Source: Flavimaricola marinus (GTDB lineage Bacteria > Pseudomonadota > Alphaproteobacteria > Rhodobacterales > Rhodobacteraceae). Taken from it: a stretch of 64,000 nucleotides of DNA. This document shows positions 1 through 9,259 of the stretch, one piece after another. The first letter of the stretch is position 1, and each line of letters begins with the position of its first letter. Both the position numbers and the translations under genes were made by a program. The notes under the pieces are model-generated. The model saw nothing but the letters and a program-made list of their open reading frames with translations. It was not told the origin of the DNA and did no database searches. The stretch covers positions 1 through 64,000 of the forward strand of contig NZ_FXZK01000005.1 in NCBI RefSeq assembly GCF_900184895.1, given 5' to 3'.

Positions 1-148
1 ATTGAGAACTCATAGAAAAGCGCGCCTTGCGCCACCTGCCTTGAACCCATCATCGCCATGTCCTCCACTCTCAAATCAAGTGAATCAGGACTAGATCATC
101 AGATCAACGGACTTTTTCAACAGTATCTCCGCAAAGCCGCCCTTCCCC

Positions 149-1087
149 TCACCGCCCCGTCGCGCGGAATTTCTCCATCAGATAGGGGCCGGAGAGCACC
201 GGCGGATAGGCATCCGACCCGTCCAGCGGCACGATCTCGGCGGCCCAGTTGGGCTGATGAAAGAACGCAAGGCTCCGACGGGCGGGCTGGTCGGGCTTGG
301 CCACCACCCGGTGCAGGGTCGACACCCAGCGATCCGCGGTCCAGCGGGCCATCAGATCCCCGATGTTGATGACAAAGGCGCCCGGCTCGGCCGGCACCTC
401 GACCCAGTCGCCGCCGGTCATCACCTCGAGACCGCGGCTATGGGGCTGCGGCATCAGAATGGTCAGCGATCCGTAGTCGGTATGGGCGCCGGCACGCTGC
501 TGCTTGTCGAGCGGCTGGCCGATGGTGGCGGGGTACTGCAACGCCCGAAGCGCCGAGATCGGGGCGTCGATCAGCGGCACGAAGTAATCCTCGGGCAGGT
601 TGAGCGCGGCGGCAAAGGCCACCATCACCCGGTTCGCCAGATCCTCCATCGCCGCATAGTAGGCCTGCCACGCCGGGCGAAAGCCGGGCAGATCGGGCCA
701 GGGCGTCGGCTGATAGACGGACGCCACCGCCTCGGGATCGGTCATGCCGTCCGGCACGGCCTGCGGGCCGCCGTTGAAGCTCTCCTTGAGGTCGGGCGGC
801 GTGTCCTCGCCCTTGGAGGCGGCAAGCGCCTCGACGTTGGGGCCGAGCCAGCCGTAGGGGGCGCCGGGGCGCGGCGGGGCGCTCTTGGCCTTGACCTCGG
901 GCGGCAGGGCAAAGAACGCACCGGCGGCGTCCCAGACGGCCTCGGTCAGGGCCTCCGGCACGCCGTGGCCGCGCAACACCAGAAACCCGGTCTCGCCGAG
1001 GATGGTGTCCAGAGTGCGGGCGAGGGCCTGACGGGCCTCTCCTTCGGACGCCTCGAAGGCGGCCAGATCAAAGACGGGAAATTGCAT
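149..1087 (-). CDS. 2-oxoglutarate/Fe(II)-dependent oxygenase, isopenicillin N synthase-like
   Basis: A 312-residue soluble oxygenase of the isopenicillin N synthase/flavanone hydroxylase superfamily. The iron triad is visible as H202-x-D204 (in HTDYGS) and H259 (in LHRVV), followed by an R-x-S motif near residue 270 that binds the 2-oxoglutarate carboxylate. The N-terminal DIOX_N-type region (VPEALTEAVWDAAGAFF) and the total length are normal for the family. The ATG at 1087 follows GGAGAG and overlaps the TGA of the upstream epimerase gene (TGATG), so the two are probably co-transcribed and translationally coupled. The substrate cannot be told from sequence. Family assignment is firm; specific function is unknown. 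Confidence 0.88.
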   Translation of the reverse strand: MQFPVFDLAAFEASEGEARQALARTLDTILGETGFLVLRGHGVPEALTEAVWDAAGAFFALPPEVKAKSAPPRPGAPYGWLGPNVEALAASKGEDTPPDLKESFNGGPQAVPDGMTDPEAVASVYQPTPWPDLPGFRPAWQAYYAAMEDLANRVMVAFAAALNLPEDYFVPLIDAPISALRALQYPATIGQPLDKQQRAGAHTDYGSLTILMPQPHSRGLEVMTGGDWVEVPAEPGAFVINIGDLMARWTADRWVSTLHRVVAKPDQPARRSLAFFHQPNWAAEIVPLDGSDAYPPVLSGPYLMEKFRATGR

Positions 1088-1977
1088 CAACTCTCCAAAA
1101 CATCACGCCACGAATGCTTGGGCTGGAAACCCACCATCCGCTTGGCCTTGGCGTTGCTGTAGAACGTCTCGTTCGGGCCCATTTCGGATTTTACCGGCAC
1201 GCCCTCATAATAACGGGCGATCACCTCGTCCGAGGTCAGACCGACAGACATGTCGTCGTTCGACACGTTGAAGACCTCATAGCCCAAACCATCCGTCTGC
1301 AAGCAACACTCCACCATATGCCCCAGATCGCGGGCGTCGATATAGGCAAAGAAATTCCGCCGGCGCATGTCCGGGTTTTTCATGTATTCGGGGAAATTTT
1401 GGGCATATTCATGGGGTTCGATGACGTTATTGATGCGCAACCCGTATATGTCGATGCCGGAACGGGCCTGAAACGACCGCGCGCAGGCCTCGTTGACGAC
1501 CTTCGACATGGCGTAGCTGTCGATCGGCACGGTCGGGTGCTCTTCGTCCACCGGCACGTAGTCGGGCTTGAGCTCGCCATCGGCAAAGCAGACGCCGTAT
1601 GTCGTCTCGCTCGAGGCAAAGATCACCTTCGGGATGCCGAGTTTAACTGCGGCGTCCAACACGTTGTAAGTGCTCATGGTATTGATCTGGAAGGTGGTGT
1701 TGTCCGGGCGAATCAGGATGCACGGAATCGCGGCGAAATGGACGATGGCGTCATAGCGCGGCACGCCGGTGCCCGGCTCCAGCTCGTCGAATCCGGCATA
1801 GGCCGAACAGGCGTTGAAGACCTCGCCCGCATCGGTCAGCTCGACGTTGAGCCAGTCGACGCCGGGGATGTCGAGCTTGACCTTGTCGACGTTGGTCACC
1901 CGGTGACCCTGTTCCACAAGGTAGGGGATCGCATGGCGCCCCGCCTTGCCGCTTCCTCCGGTAAACAAAATGCGCAT
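1087..1977 (-). CDS. NAD-dependent epimerase/dehydratase (extended SDR)
   Basis: A 296-residue extended short-chain dehydrogenase. The N-terminus carries the Rossmann glycine motif GGSGKAG (residues 7-13), and the catalytic Y155-xxx-K159 (YAMSK) sits downstream of a Ser-Ser pair near 122. Family members act on NDP-sugars or uronates. I chose the ATG at 1977, preceded by GAGGA at good spacing, because longer forms add a basic, unconserved tail and would run over the divergent hydrolase gene's promoter. It is the first gene of a two-gene minus-strand operon with the oxygenase. The substrate is not predictable; sugar-acid or NDP-sugar metabolism is inference. Confidence 0.88.
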   Translation of the reverse strand: MRILFTGGSGKAGRHAIPYLVEQGHRVTNVDKVKLDIPGVDWLNVELTDAGEVFNACSAYAGFDELEPGTGVPRYDAIVHFAAIPCILIRPDNTTFQINTMSTYNVLDAAVKLGIPKVIFASSETTYGVCFADGELKPDYVPVDEEHPTVPIDSYAMSKVVNEACARSFQARSGIDIYGLRINNVIEPHEYAQNFPEYMKNPDMRRRNFFAYIDARDLGHMVECCLQTDGLGYEVFNVSNDDMSVGLTSDEVIARYYEGVPVKSEMGPNETFYSNAKAKRMVGFQPKHSWRDVLES

Positions 1978-2147
1978 CCGCTCTATCCTCGTGATTGAAG
2001 GCATAGTATTCCCCCGCGCCCCCGTAGTAGCAAGGGCATCAAGGGGCGAATTTTCCCGCGAATTGCGGTTCTTTTGACCTATCAATTCGGTGTCAAACTG
2101 GCATGCTAAGGTATGCCGACCGAGAATTTGCTCCAAAGGACTATGCC

Positions 2148-3494
2148 ATGCGCCGCGCACGACCAACTCTCGCCATTCTTGGCGCCCTTGTGTTGGCTGT
2201 GGGAGTGGCAGGCGGGATGAGTGCCCAGACCGCCGCGCCGGGATCCGGCCCGGGCCCCGTCAGCGCGATCAACCGGATCGATCTGGTGCGGCCCGATGCG
2301 CCGGCGCTCGGTGCGCACGGCAACTACCTGATCGGGGTGACCACCCGCAGCTTCACCAACCCCAGCCAGATCGACGTGGTCAACACCACCGCCGACGGTG
2401 CGCCGCCGGTCTATGACCGGACGCTGACCGTCGAGATCTGGTATCCGGCGGCCGAAGGCACGCCGCAGGGCGGCAGCTATTCGGTGCTGTTGCGCGACGG
2501 GGTCACCTCGGCCACGCTCACCGGGCGGGCCTCGCGGGATGCGGCCCCTGCCCCGGACCGGTTTCCGCTGGTGATCCTCAGCCACGGCTATCCGGGCAAC
2601 CGGTTCCTGCTGAGCCATCTGGGCGAGACGCTTGCCTCCAAGGGCTATGTGGTCGCCTCCATCGACCACCCCGACAGCACCTATGACGATCAGGGGGCCT
2701 TTGGCTCCACGCTGGTCAACCGGCCGTGGGATCAACGCTTCGTGCTCGACAGCCTCGCCGGGCTGTCCGACGAACTTGGGCTTGCGATCGACAGCGAAAA
2801 CGCCGCCGTGGTCGGCTATTCGATGGGCGGCTACGGGGCGCTGATCTTTGCCGGCGGCGGGGTCACGCAGGACGCGCCGTCGTATAACTTCAGCGCACCG
2901 CAGCGGCTGTTGGAGCGGAACATGGCCGGCAGCGACAGCCTGTCCAACCTCGTCGATCCGCGGATCAAGGCGGTGGTGGCCTTCTCGCCGTGGGGGCGCA
3001 ACACCAACGTCTGGGACGGCGACGGGCTGGCCGCGATCGAAAAGCCGCTGATGATCATCGCAGGCTCGCTCGACGACGTGGCGGGCTATGACGCGATCCG
3101 CCAGATCTTTGCCGAGACGAAGGGCACCACCCGGCACCTGCTGACCTTCGAGAACGCCAATCACAACGCGGGCGCGCCGATCCCTGCCCCGCTGGAGGCA
3201 TGGGCCAATTCGCCGGCGCTGAATTTCACGCCCTTCGACCACTACGCCGATCCGGTCTGGGATACGGTGCGGCTGAACAACGTCTCGGCGCATTTCGTGA
3301 CCGCCTTCCTCGACCTGCACCTGCGGCAACTGGCCGACCGGCAGGTCTATCTCGACCTCGTGCCTCGGGCACAGGACGGGCTCTGGGCGGTCGACGACGC
3401 GGGCATGCCGACGGCGGATTTCAGCTACTGGGAAGGGTTCCAGAACCGGACCGCCGTAGGCCTGCGGTTCGAGACGCGGGGCGTGGGCGAGTAA
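2148..3494 (+). CDS. Secreted alpha/beta hydrolase (dienelactone hydrolase/PAF-acetylhydrolase-like)
   Basis: A 448-residue predicted exported hydrolase. The ATG at 2148 follows AAAGGA and begins a classical signal peptide (MRRARPTLAILGALVLAVG, ending near MSAQ). The nucleophile elbow GYSMGG places Ser225. An oxyanion strand VILSHGYPGN lies upstream and a His in the NANHNAG context downstream could complete the triad. The arrangement resembles bacterial PAF-acetylhydrolase-like esterases, which are longer than minimal dienelactone hydrolases. It is transcribed divergently from the epimerase gene and ends about 40 bp before the convergent SRPBCC gene. Likely a periplasmic or extracellular esterase; substrate unknown. 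Confidence 0.85.
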   Translation: MRRARPTLAILGALVLAVGVAGGMSAQTAAPGSGPGPVSAINRIDLVRPDAPALGAHGNYLIGVTTRSFTNPSQIDVVNTTADGAPPVYDRTLTVEIWYPAAEGTPQGGSYSVLLRDGVTSATLTGRASRDAAPAPDRFPLVILSHGYPGNRFLLSHLGETLASKGYVVASIDHPDSTYDDQGAFGSTLVNRPWDQRFVLDSLAGLSDELGLAIDSENAAVVGYSMGGYGALIFAGGGVTQDAPSYNFSAPQRLLERNMAGSDSLSNLVDPRIKAVVAFSPWGRNTNVWDGDGLAAIEKPLMIIAGSLDDVAGYDAIRQIFAETKGTTRHLLTFENANHNAGAPIPAPLEAWANSPALNFTPFDHYADPVWDTVRLNNVSAHFVTAFLDLHLRQLADRQVYLDLVPRAQDGLWAVDDAGMPTADFSYWEGFQNRTAVGLRFETRGVGE

Positions 3495-3536
3495 CGCCCC
3501 GCCCGCTCAGATCCGCCCCGATCACTCCAACCAAGG

Positions 3537-3950
3537 CTATTCCTCGTGCGCCGAGACGCGCATCCGGCCAAGGTGCTCGTCCCAGCCCTTGTCGAGAGCA
3601 AGGGTCAGGCCAAAAGCCTCTTCCCCTTGCGGCAGGCCCTCGTGCAGCAGTGACAGGTTGGTTCCACCGGGAACCTCCTGCAACGTCCACTTCACCGTGC
3701 TGACGTGATCGCCCATCTGGGCAATGGTGAAGGTATACTCCAGGCGCGAGAACGGCTCGGCGACGGACACGTCGCCCCACATCAGCTTGTTGCCGCTTTC
3801 GGTGCCATACATCGCATAAGCGCCCTCAACCAATGGGGTCTTGGGTTTGTGAAACCAGATGGCCAGCTTTTGCGGGTCGGTCAGATAGGCCCAGACCTTT
3901 TCCGGCGTGGCCTTGAGGTAGATTGATTTGCGAAGCACTGTGTCGGTCAT
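3537..3950 (-). CDS. SRPBCC/AHSA1-like domain protein
   Basis: A 137-residue single-domain protein of the START/Bet v1-like (SRPBCC, Aha1-C) fold. The typical opening LKATPEKVWAYLTDP, the WTLQEVPGGTNLSLLHEGL strand and the C-terminal GWDEHLGRM helix are visible. These proteins bind hydrophobic ligands in a central cavity. The start overlaps the stop of the ArsR regulator gene by 4 nt (ATGA), a widespread ArsR-SRPBCC gene pair in bacteria. The regulator probably controls this gene through the operator further upstream. Ligand unknown. Confidence 0.87.
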   Translation of the reverse strand: MTDTVLRKSIYLKATPEKVWAYLTDPQKLAIWFHKPKTPLVEGAYAMYGTESGNKLMWGDVSVAEPFSRLEYTFTIAQMGDHVSTVKWTLQEVPGGTNLSLLHEGLPQGEEAFGLTLALDKGWDEHLGRMRVSAHEE

Positions 3951-4267
3951 TGCATGTCCTTTTCGATTTCAGTCTTGAGCGTCGCCAACCGCTCGTCCCA
4001 GAAGGCGTCGAAATAGGTGAACCAATCTGCCACGCGCTTCATCCCCGCAGGGTTCAGCGCGTTGACCTTGGATCGCCCGTCGGTGCGAACGGTGATCAGG
4101 TCACCCTCGCTCAGTATGGTCAGGTGCTTTTTGACCGCCGCGCGGGTCATCTGAAAATTTTCCGCGACCTCCGCGATGGTCATCTCGTGTTTGGCAAGCA
4201 AATGCAGGATGTCGCGGCGGGTTGGATCGGCGAGCGCGCGAAAGCCCATCTGCTCGTGCATACTCAT
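3947..4267 (-). CDS. ArsR-family winged-helix transcriptional regulator
   Basis: A 106-residue winged-helix repressor. The N-terminus reads ALADPTRRDILHLL, followed by the helix-turn-helix (MTIAEVAENFQMTRAAVKKHL) and the wing (LITVRTDGRSKVNALNP). It lacks the cysteine-rich metal site of ArsR/SmtB itself, so it belongs to the metal-independent subgroup usually paired with SRPBCC proteins. The ATG overlaps the TGA of a 28-codon upstream ORF and has only a weak ribosome site of its own, suggesting translational coupling. It is probably autoregulated through the ATACC-N4-GGTAT sites at 4369-4408. Confidence 0.88.
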   Translation of the reverse strand: MSMHEQMGFRALADPTRRDILHLLAKHEMTIAEVAENFQMTRAAVKKHLTILSEGDLITVRTDGRSKVNALNPAGMKRVADWFTYFDAFWDERLATLKTEIEKDMQ

Positions 4268-4350
4268 GCTCGCCCCATTGCGGCACCGCCGGGATCACCC
4301 GACGCAATCGCGGGGCCGTCCGCCCTTAGAGCCATTGGCGCGTCGTTCAT
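4264..4350 (-). CDS. 28-codon leader ORF upstream of and overlapping the ArsR gene
   Basis: A short ORF (MNDAPMALRADG... ending MGRA) that has the best ribosome-binding site of the operon: AAGGGAGG five bases before its ATG at 4350. Its TGA overlaps the ATG of the ArsR gene as ATGA. It is Ala/Gly-rich with no signal peptide or known domain. It may be a translational-coupling leader or a genuine small protein. A sequencing frameshift that detached an N-terminal extension of the regulator is possible, but the regulator already begins where its family normally does. Existence of translation is inference. Confidence 0.4.
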   Translation of the reverse strand: MNDAPMALRADGPAIASGDPGGAAMGRA

Positions 4351-4368
4351 GTGACCTCCCTTAATATA

Positions 4369-4408
4369 ATACCTTTTGGTATCACATCTTATGGATACCA
4401 AAAGGTAT
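4369..4408. promoter_or_regulatory. Double palindromic operator/promoter of the ArsR-SRPBCC operon
   Basis: Two 14-bp palindromes, ATACCTTTTGGTAT (4369-4382) and ATACCAAAAGGTAT (4395-4408), each of form ATACC-N4-GGTAT, lie 26 bp apart and are also inverted copies of one another. Read leftward, the proximal site runs straight into TATTATATTAA and then the AAGGGAGG ribosome site of the leader ORF, so a bound dimer would cover the -35/-10 region. No rightward gene starts here, so the site should serve only the leftward operon. Confidence 0.75.
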
Positions 4409-4444
4409 CACGTCAAGAGGAGATCTCCGGCACAGACAGGGCGG

Positions 4445-5068
4445 CTAACGCACCCGCTCGAACAGATAGGCAAAGGCCGGGCGGGTATAGGCCACGCCGC
4501 GCTGCGACGCGAACAGCCCCTCGCGGGTGATCTCGACCGCCGTCTTGGGCTGCATATAGGCGTCCAGCCCGGTCTGTCGGACCCGGTAGGCACCACCCTG
4601 CGAGAGCACCACGCCAGACAGGGCATAGCGGTCGTCGATCGAAGCGAGCGCCGCGTCGCCGTGGCTCGGATTGACGAGCAGGTGGCCGCCCACCTCGAGA
4701 AACCGGGTGCAATGCTCCGAGATGAACCCGGCATAGAGCGAGATCAGCAGATCGAACGTCTGCTCCGGCAGGTTCAGCTTGGCATAGTCGGAATGGAGGA
4801 AGGCAAAGCGGCAATCCGAGCACTTTGGCGCGTGCCGGTCGATGATCTCGCGCACGCCCTCCGGGTCATCAAAGAACCGTTTCGCCCGCTTGTCCATGTC
4901 CACATAGGTCACGTCGGGAAACACGAAGGACGGGGCGATATCGACATAGCTGCCGGCATAGAGAACCCTGGCCGGTTCAAGCACCGCGCCGACGGCCTGA
5001 AACAGGCGGTGCCGGTCGCCGGGATGCTGGTTCTGCCTGTCCCAAAGGGTCTTGGTCGCTGTCTGCAT
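4445..5068 (-). CDS. Class I SAM-dependent methyltransferase-like protein
   Basis: A 207-residue protein with a Rossmann-like pattern: motif I region VLYAGSYVDIAPSFVF, an acidic strand end (VTYVDMDKRAKRFF) and a motif IV-like FDLLISLYAGFIS. The glycine signature of motif I is atypical, so catalytic competence is uncertain. The ATG at 5068 follows GGGAG at normal spacing. Longer upstream forms run antisense-like through the cytochrome gene and were discarded. It lies 65 bp downstream of the cytochrome gene on the same strand and may be co-transcribed. Fold call moderate; substrate unknown. Confidence 0.7.
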   Translation of the reverse strand: MQTATKTLWDRQNQHPGDRHRLFQAVGAVLEPARVLYAGSYVDIAPSFVFPDVTYVDMDKRAKRFFDDPEGVREIIDRHAPKCSDCRFAFLHSDYAKLNLPEQTFDLLISLYAGFISEHCTRFLEVGGHLLVNPSHGDAALASIDDRYALSGVVLSQGGAYRVRQTGLDAYMQPKTAVEITREGLFASQRGVAYTRPAFAYLFERVR

Positions 5069-5133
5069 GATCCTGCTCCCTCTCTGACGATCAGCCCGCG
5101 TCCGGGGCGGCGCAGCACGGCAGAGCGCCGACG

Positions 5134-6090
5134 CTACCGCGCCCGCAGGCGCGTGGCCACCACTCCGCCCGCGGCATCGACCACGCCGCGCATCTCGGCC
5201 TCCATGCCGACCGACAGACGATCCTCGACGCGGGTGGCCCCTGTCACGACAAAACCGGCCCCGTCGATCTCGGACGGGCCGGTCACGCTCCCGCGCAGGC
5301 GCAGTTCCGCCCCCACGGGGATCGGTGCCGGCCGGCCTGCGTCGTCGATCGCGCCTTCCGCGATCCACTGGCCGATGGTCTCGATCTGCGGCTCGGTCAG
5401 CCACGGCGGGCCGTCGAACGGCATCCGGGGCGTGGCATGGCCGACGACGCGGCGCCAAAGTTCTGAGGCGTCTGGATTGCCGGGGATGACCACGACCCTG
5501 TCGCCGCCCCGCAAGACGAGCGCCAGCGTGGTCAGGCGCAGCCCCTCGGGCGGCGCGGCCATCCGCCCGTTGTCGGAATGGCAGACGATACACCGCTGCC
5601 GAAGGATCGCGTCGACATCGGCAAAGGTGACGATGCCGTCATCCTCGGGCGGCTCCGGCGCAGGCTCTGCCGCGCCGTCACGCGGCGCACCGGCCGTGAT
5701 CCAGCCCTCGATCAGCGCGATCTGCTCCGGCTCCAGAAACGGTGGCCCGTCCAATGGCATCCGCGGCTGCGCCTCGCCGCGCAAACGGCGCAGGATCGGG
5801 CTGGCGGCAACGTCGTCCGGGCGCACGACGGGTCCGTTCTCAGAGCCGGCCATCACGCCCTCGTGGCTGTCGAGCGACAGGCCCAGCGGCGCGAACTCGC
5901 CGGAATGGCAGGCGACACAGCGCTCCGAGAGAAGGGCGCTCACCTCCGGCCACAGCGGGGATTGCGCGGCGACTGGGGCGGCGAAAGCGGCGGCGACGGC
6001 CAGCGCCCATGCAAGCGCCCCGGTGGCCAGCCTGCCACGCCGCGCCGCCCTGCCCGCGCGAATCAAGCGCCGTTCCCTGCCAATCGCCAT
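5134..6090 (-). CDS. Exported protein with two c-type haem motifs (PSCyt-like) and a C-terminal beta domain
   Basis: A 318-residue exported protein. After a basic N-region and a hydrophobic alanine-rich segment (near residues 24-43, ending VAAQ) there are two homologous cytochrome-like modules. The first contains CVACH and PRMPLDGPPFLEPEQ, the second CIVCH and PRMPFDGPPWLTEPQ. The modules resemble the planctomycete-type cytochrome (PSCyt1) domain. The last ~60 residues resemble a DUF5666-type beta domain. The ATG at 6090 has an AGGAG/GGGGA ribosome site. Probably a periplasmic electron-transfer or haem-sensing protein. The gene is divergent from parE. Confidence 0.82.
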   Translation of the reverse strand: MAIGRERRLIRAGRAARRGRLATGALAWALAVAAAFAAPVAAQSPLWPEVSALLSERCVACHSGEFAPLGLSLDSHEGVMAGSENGPVVRPDDVAASPILRRLRGEAQPRMPLDGPPFLEPEQIALIEGWITAGAPRDGAAEPAPEPPEDDGIVTFADVDAILRQRCIVCHSDNGRMAAPPEGLRLTTLALVLRGGDRVVVIPGNPDASELWRRVVGHATPRMPFDGPPWLTEPQIETIGQWIAEGAIDDAGRPAPIPVGAELRLRGSVTGPSEIDGAGFVVTGATRVEDRLSVGMEAEMRGVVDAAGGVVATRLRAR

Positions 6091-6164
6091 CGCGATCCCC
6101 CGCTCCTGCCGTGTCAAAGGCAGTTTCCGCAGAAATGATCGCTGCGGCAAGCCCACAAGCGGAG

Positions 6165-6193
6165 TTGCCCCCACCGTCCCTGCCTGACAATAT
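6165..6193 (+). promoter_or_regulatory. Candidate parE promoter
   Basis: A -35-like TTGCCC (6165-6170) and a -10-like CAATAT (6188-6193) are separated by 17 bp, about 40 bp upstream of the parE ATG. The match to sigma-70 consensus is modest; position is the main support. Confidence 0.35.
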
Positions 6194-6230
6194 ACGCGAC
6201 AACCAACAATAGCAGCAGCAGGCGCACCCC

Positions 6231-8189
<1,959 letters not shown>

Positions 8190-8272
8190 ATGCGTCTTTT
8201 TTCTCTTGTGCATTGCGCCCTAAAACAACGGGCGATTAGCTTCTTTTCATAGCTTCAATAGGAGATCATGAA

Positions 8273-8539
8273 ATGGAAGTTCAATGCCAGCTCTGCTTCG
8301 AGAGACCAAATAGTGTGCGGTCCGTCGCATATTTTGGCGACCTCAAACTGTTTGCTTGTGACGTTTGCACCACCTCATCTTTAGGTCCAAGTATTTCGAC
8401 GATTCACGAAGAACCTTTTCAGAATCATTGCGTGGCAAATAAAGTGTCATTGCCTGCATTGAACCGCGATGGTCTATATGGCCTTCCAAAGGCCGAATTT
8501 GTGATCGCCGTTCCGGATTGGGCAGGCCTAAAGAGGTAA
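8273..8539 (+). CDS. Small putative zinc-ribbon protein, AT-rich orphan gene
   Basis: An 88-residue hypothetical protein with two CxxC knuckles, C5-QL-C8 and C29-DV-C32, spaced as in a zinc ribbon. The rest has no recognised domain. The ATG at 8273 is eight bases after AGGAG; the ATG at 8268 is too close to that site. Over 8281-8460 the G+C is about 46% by hand count, far below its neighbours, which suggests recent acquisition. It sits alone between parE and a repeat-containing non-coding stretch. Function unknown. Confidence 0.6.
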   Translation: MEVQCQLCFERPNSVRSVAYFGDLKLFACDVCTTSSLGPSISTIHEEPFQNHCVANKVSLPALNRDGLYGLPKAEFVIAVPDWAGLKR

Positions 8540-8772
8540 TCGCGGACAATTCATCTGATTGAAAGGGACAATATATCTTGGTGTAGCCCGCACCGCGGGC
8601 CGCGCCCGATCCTCCCCCCGGGAGGGCGCCTTGGCACCCACCTTCACAGCCCAACCAACACCGCCTCTTAAAGGCACAGCGCACAAACCAACCCGGCCAA
8701 CCGCCCTCCCAGGCTCGGGCGCGTCCCTTTCACGCCACTCAACCGCCCCCGGGGCTCCGCCCGTCCACGCCT

Positions 8773-8795
8773 GAAACTGTCCACTGGACAGTTTC
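8773..8795. repeat. 23-bp palindrome, copy 1
   Basis: Perfect inverted repeat with arms GAAACTGTCCA and TGGACAGTTTC around a single C. It is exactly repeated 157 bp downstream. The near-absence of a loop favours a protein-binding or cruciform/REP-like element over an RNA hairpin. Confidence 0.75.
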
Positions 8796-8929
8796 CGAGA
8801 CGGCGTGAACCCCAACACCGCCTCCTAAAAGCACACCACATAAACCAGCCCGGCCAACCGCCCTCCCAGGCCCGGGCGCGTCTCTGGCGCAAAACTCGAC
8901 CGCCCCCGGGGCTCCGCCCGTCCGCGCCT

Positions 8930-8952
8930 GAAACTGTCCACTGGACAGTTTC
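8930..8952. repeat. 23-bp palindrome, copy 2
   Basis: Identical to the palindrome at 8773-8795, located at the same position within the second tandem repeat unit. Confidence 0.75.
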
Positions 8953-8972
8953 CAGGACGGCGCGGACCGCCA

Positions 8973-8996
8973 CCTTCATCTTGGCCAAAAAACTCA
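8973..8996 (-). repeat. Short intergenic motif, copy 1 of 3
   Basis: Contains CTTCATCTTGGCCAAAAAAC on the plus strand. The full 24-bp block is identical to 57621-57644, and a one- or two-base variant lies in opposite orientation at 43553-43575. All three copies are outside, or at the very end of, coding sequence. Confidence 0.6.
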
Positions 8997-9138
8997 TCCT
9001 CCCCCGGGCACAGGGAACCGGCCCCTCCCGAATGCGCCCCCTCAACCACGGGCCCAAGCGTTAAAGCAAATCCCGCAGACCGCCCGTTGTGTTCACCACG
9101 GCCCCGCCCCATAGAGCACCGAAAACCGCACCTACGGC

Positions 9139-9166
9139 ATACCGACGCCATACCGACGTGATACCG
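9139..9166. repeat. Three phased direct repeats of ATACCG(ACG)
   Basis: ATACCGACG at 9139 and 9150 and ATACCG at 9161 recur at 11-bp spacing, i.e. on one face of the helix. They lie about 95 bp upstream of the 9260 lipoprotein gene, so they could be an operator. This is inference from spacing alone. Confidence 0.4.
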
Positions 9167-9259
9167 CAACGGCGAAATCCCGCGAATTCAGGGCGTTAAC
9201 CCCTGCCCCAACAAAGTTGTGCATTCCCCTCGGGCAGACACCCGGATAGCGTGCACATC

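Larger units (their letters stand above)
8655..8968. repeat. Two tandem ~157-bp direct repeats, each with a palindrome
   Basis: Copy 1 (about 8655-8811) and copy 2 (about 8812-8968) abut. Shared blocks in the same order include CCAACACCGCCTC, CGGCCAACCGCCCTCCCAGG, CGGGCGCGTC, ACCGCCCCCGGGGCTCCGCC and a terminal palindrome. The copies differ by scattered substitutions, so the duplication is not brand new. The exact boundaries are approximate. Confidence 0.75.
8540..9259. other. 720-bp non-genic stretch containing repeats
   Basis: No convincing gene lies here. Open frames on the minus strand are Arg/Gly/Pro-rich, and their apparent internal similarity merely translates the tandem DNA repeat at 8655-8968. 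The stretch also holds two copies of a 23-bp palindrome, the short intergenic motif at 8973-8996 and three phased ATACCG repeats at 9139-9166. Confidence 0.7.

Noticed and set aside
1-148. Possible gene at the left edge
   Set aside because: No frame with a ribosome site or recognisable protein; the stretch simply follows the oxygenase stop.
257-1162. Plus-strand 301-codon open frame opposite the oxygenase gene
   Set aside because: High-G+C antisense shadow; the minus-strand protein has full catalytic motifs.
4376-6187. Plus-strand 603-codon open frame
   Set aside because: Ser/Arg/Pro-rich antisense shadow of the methyltransferase-like and cytochrome genes.
8528-9169. Several long minus-strand open frames with mutually similar Arg/Gly/Pro-rich peptides
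   Set aside because: The similarity comes from the tandem DNA repeat read in different frames; composition is unlike real proteins here and no ribosome sites are placed correctly.
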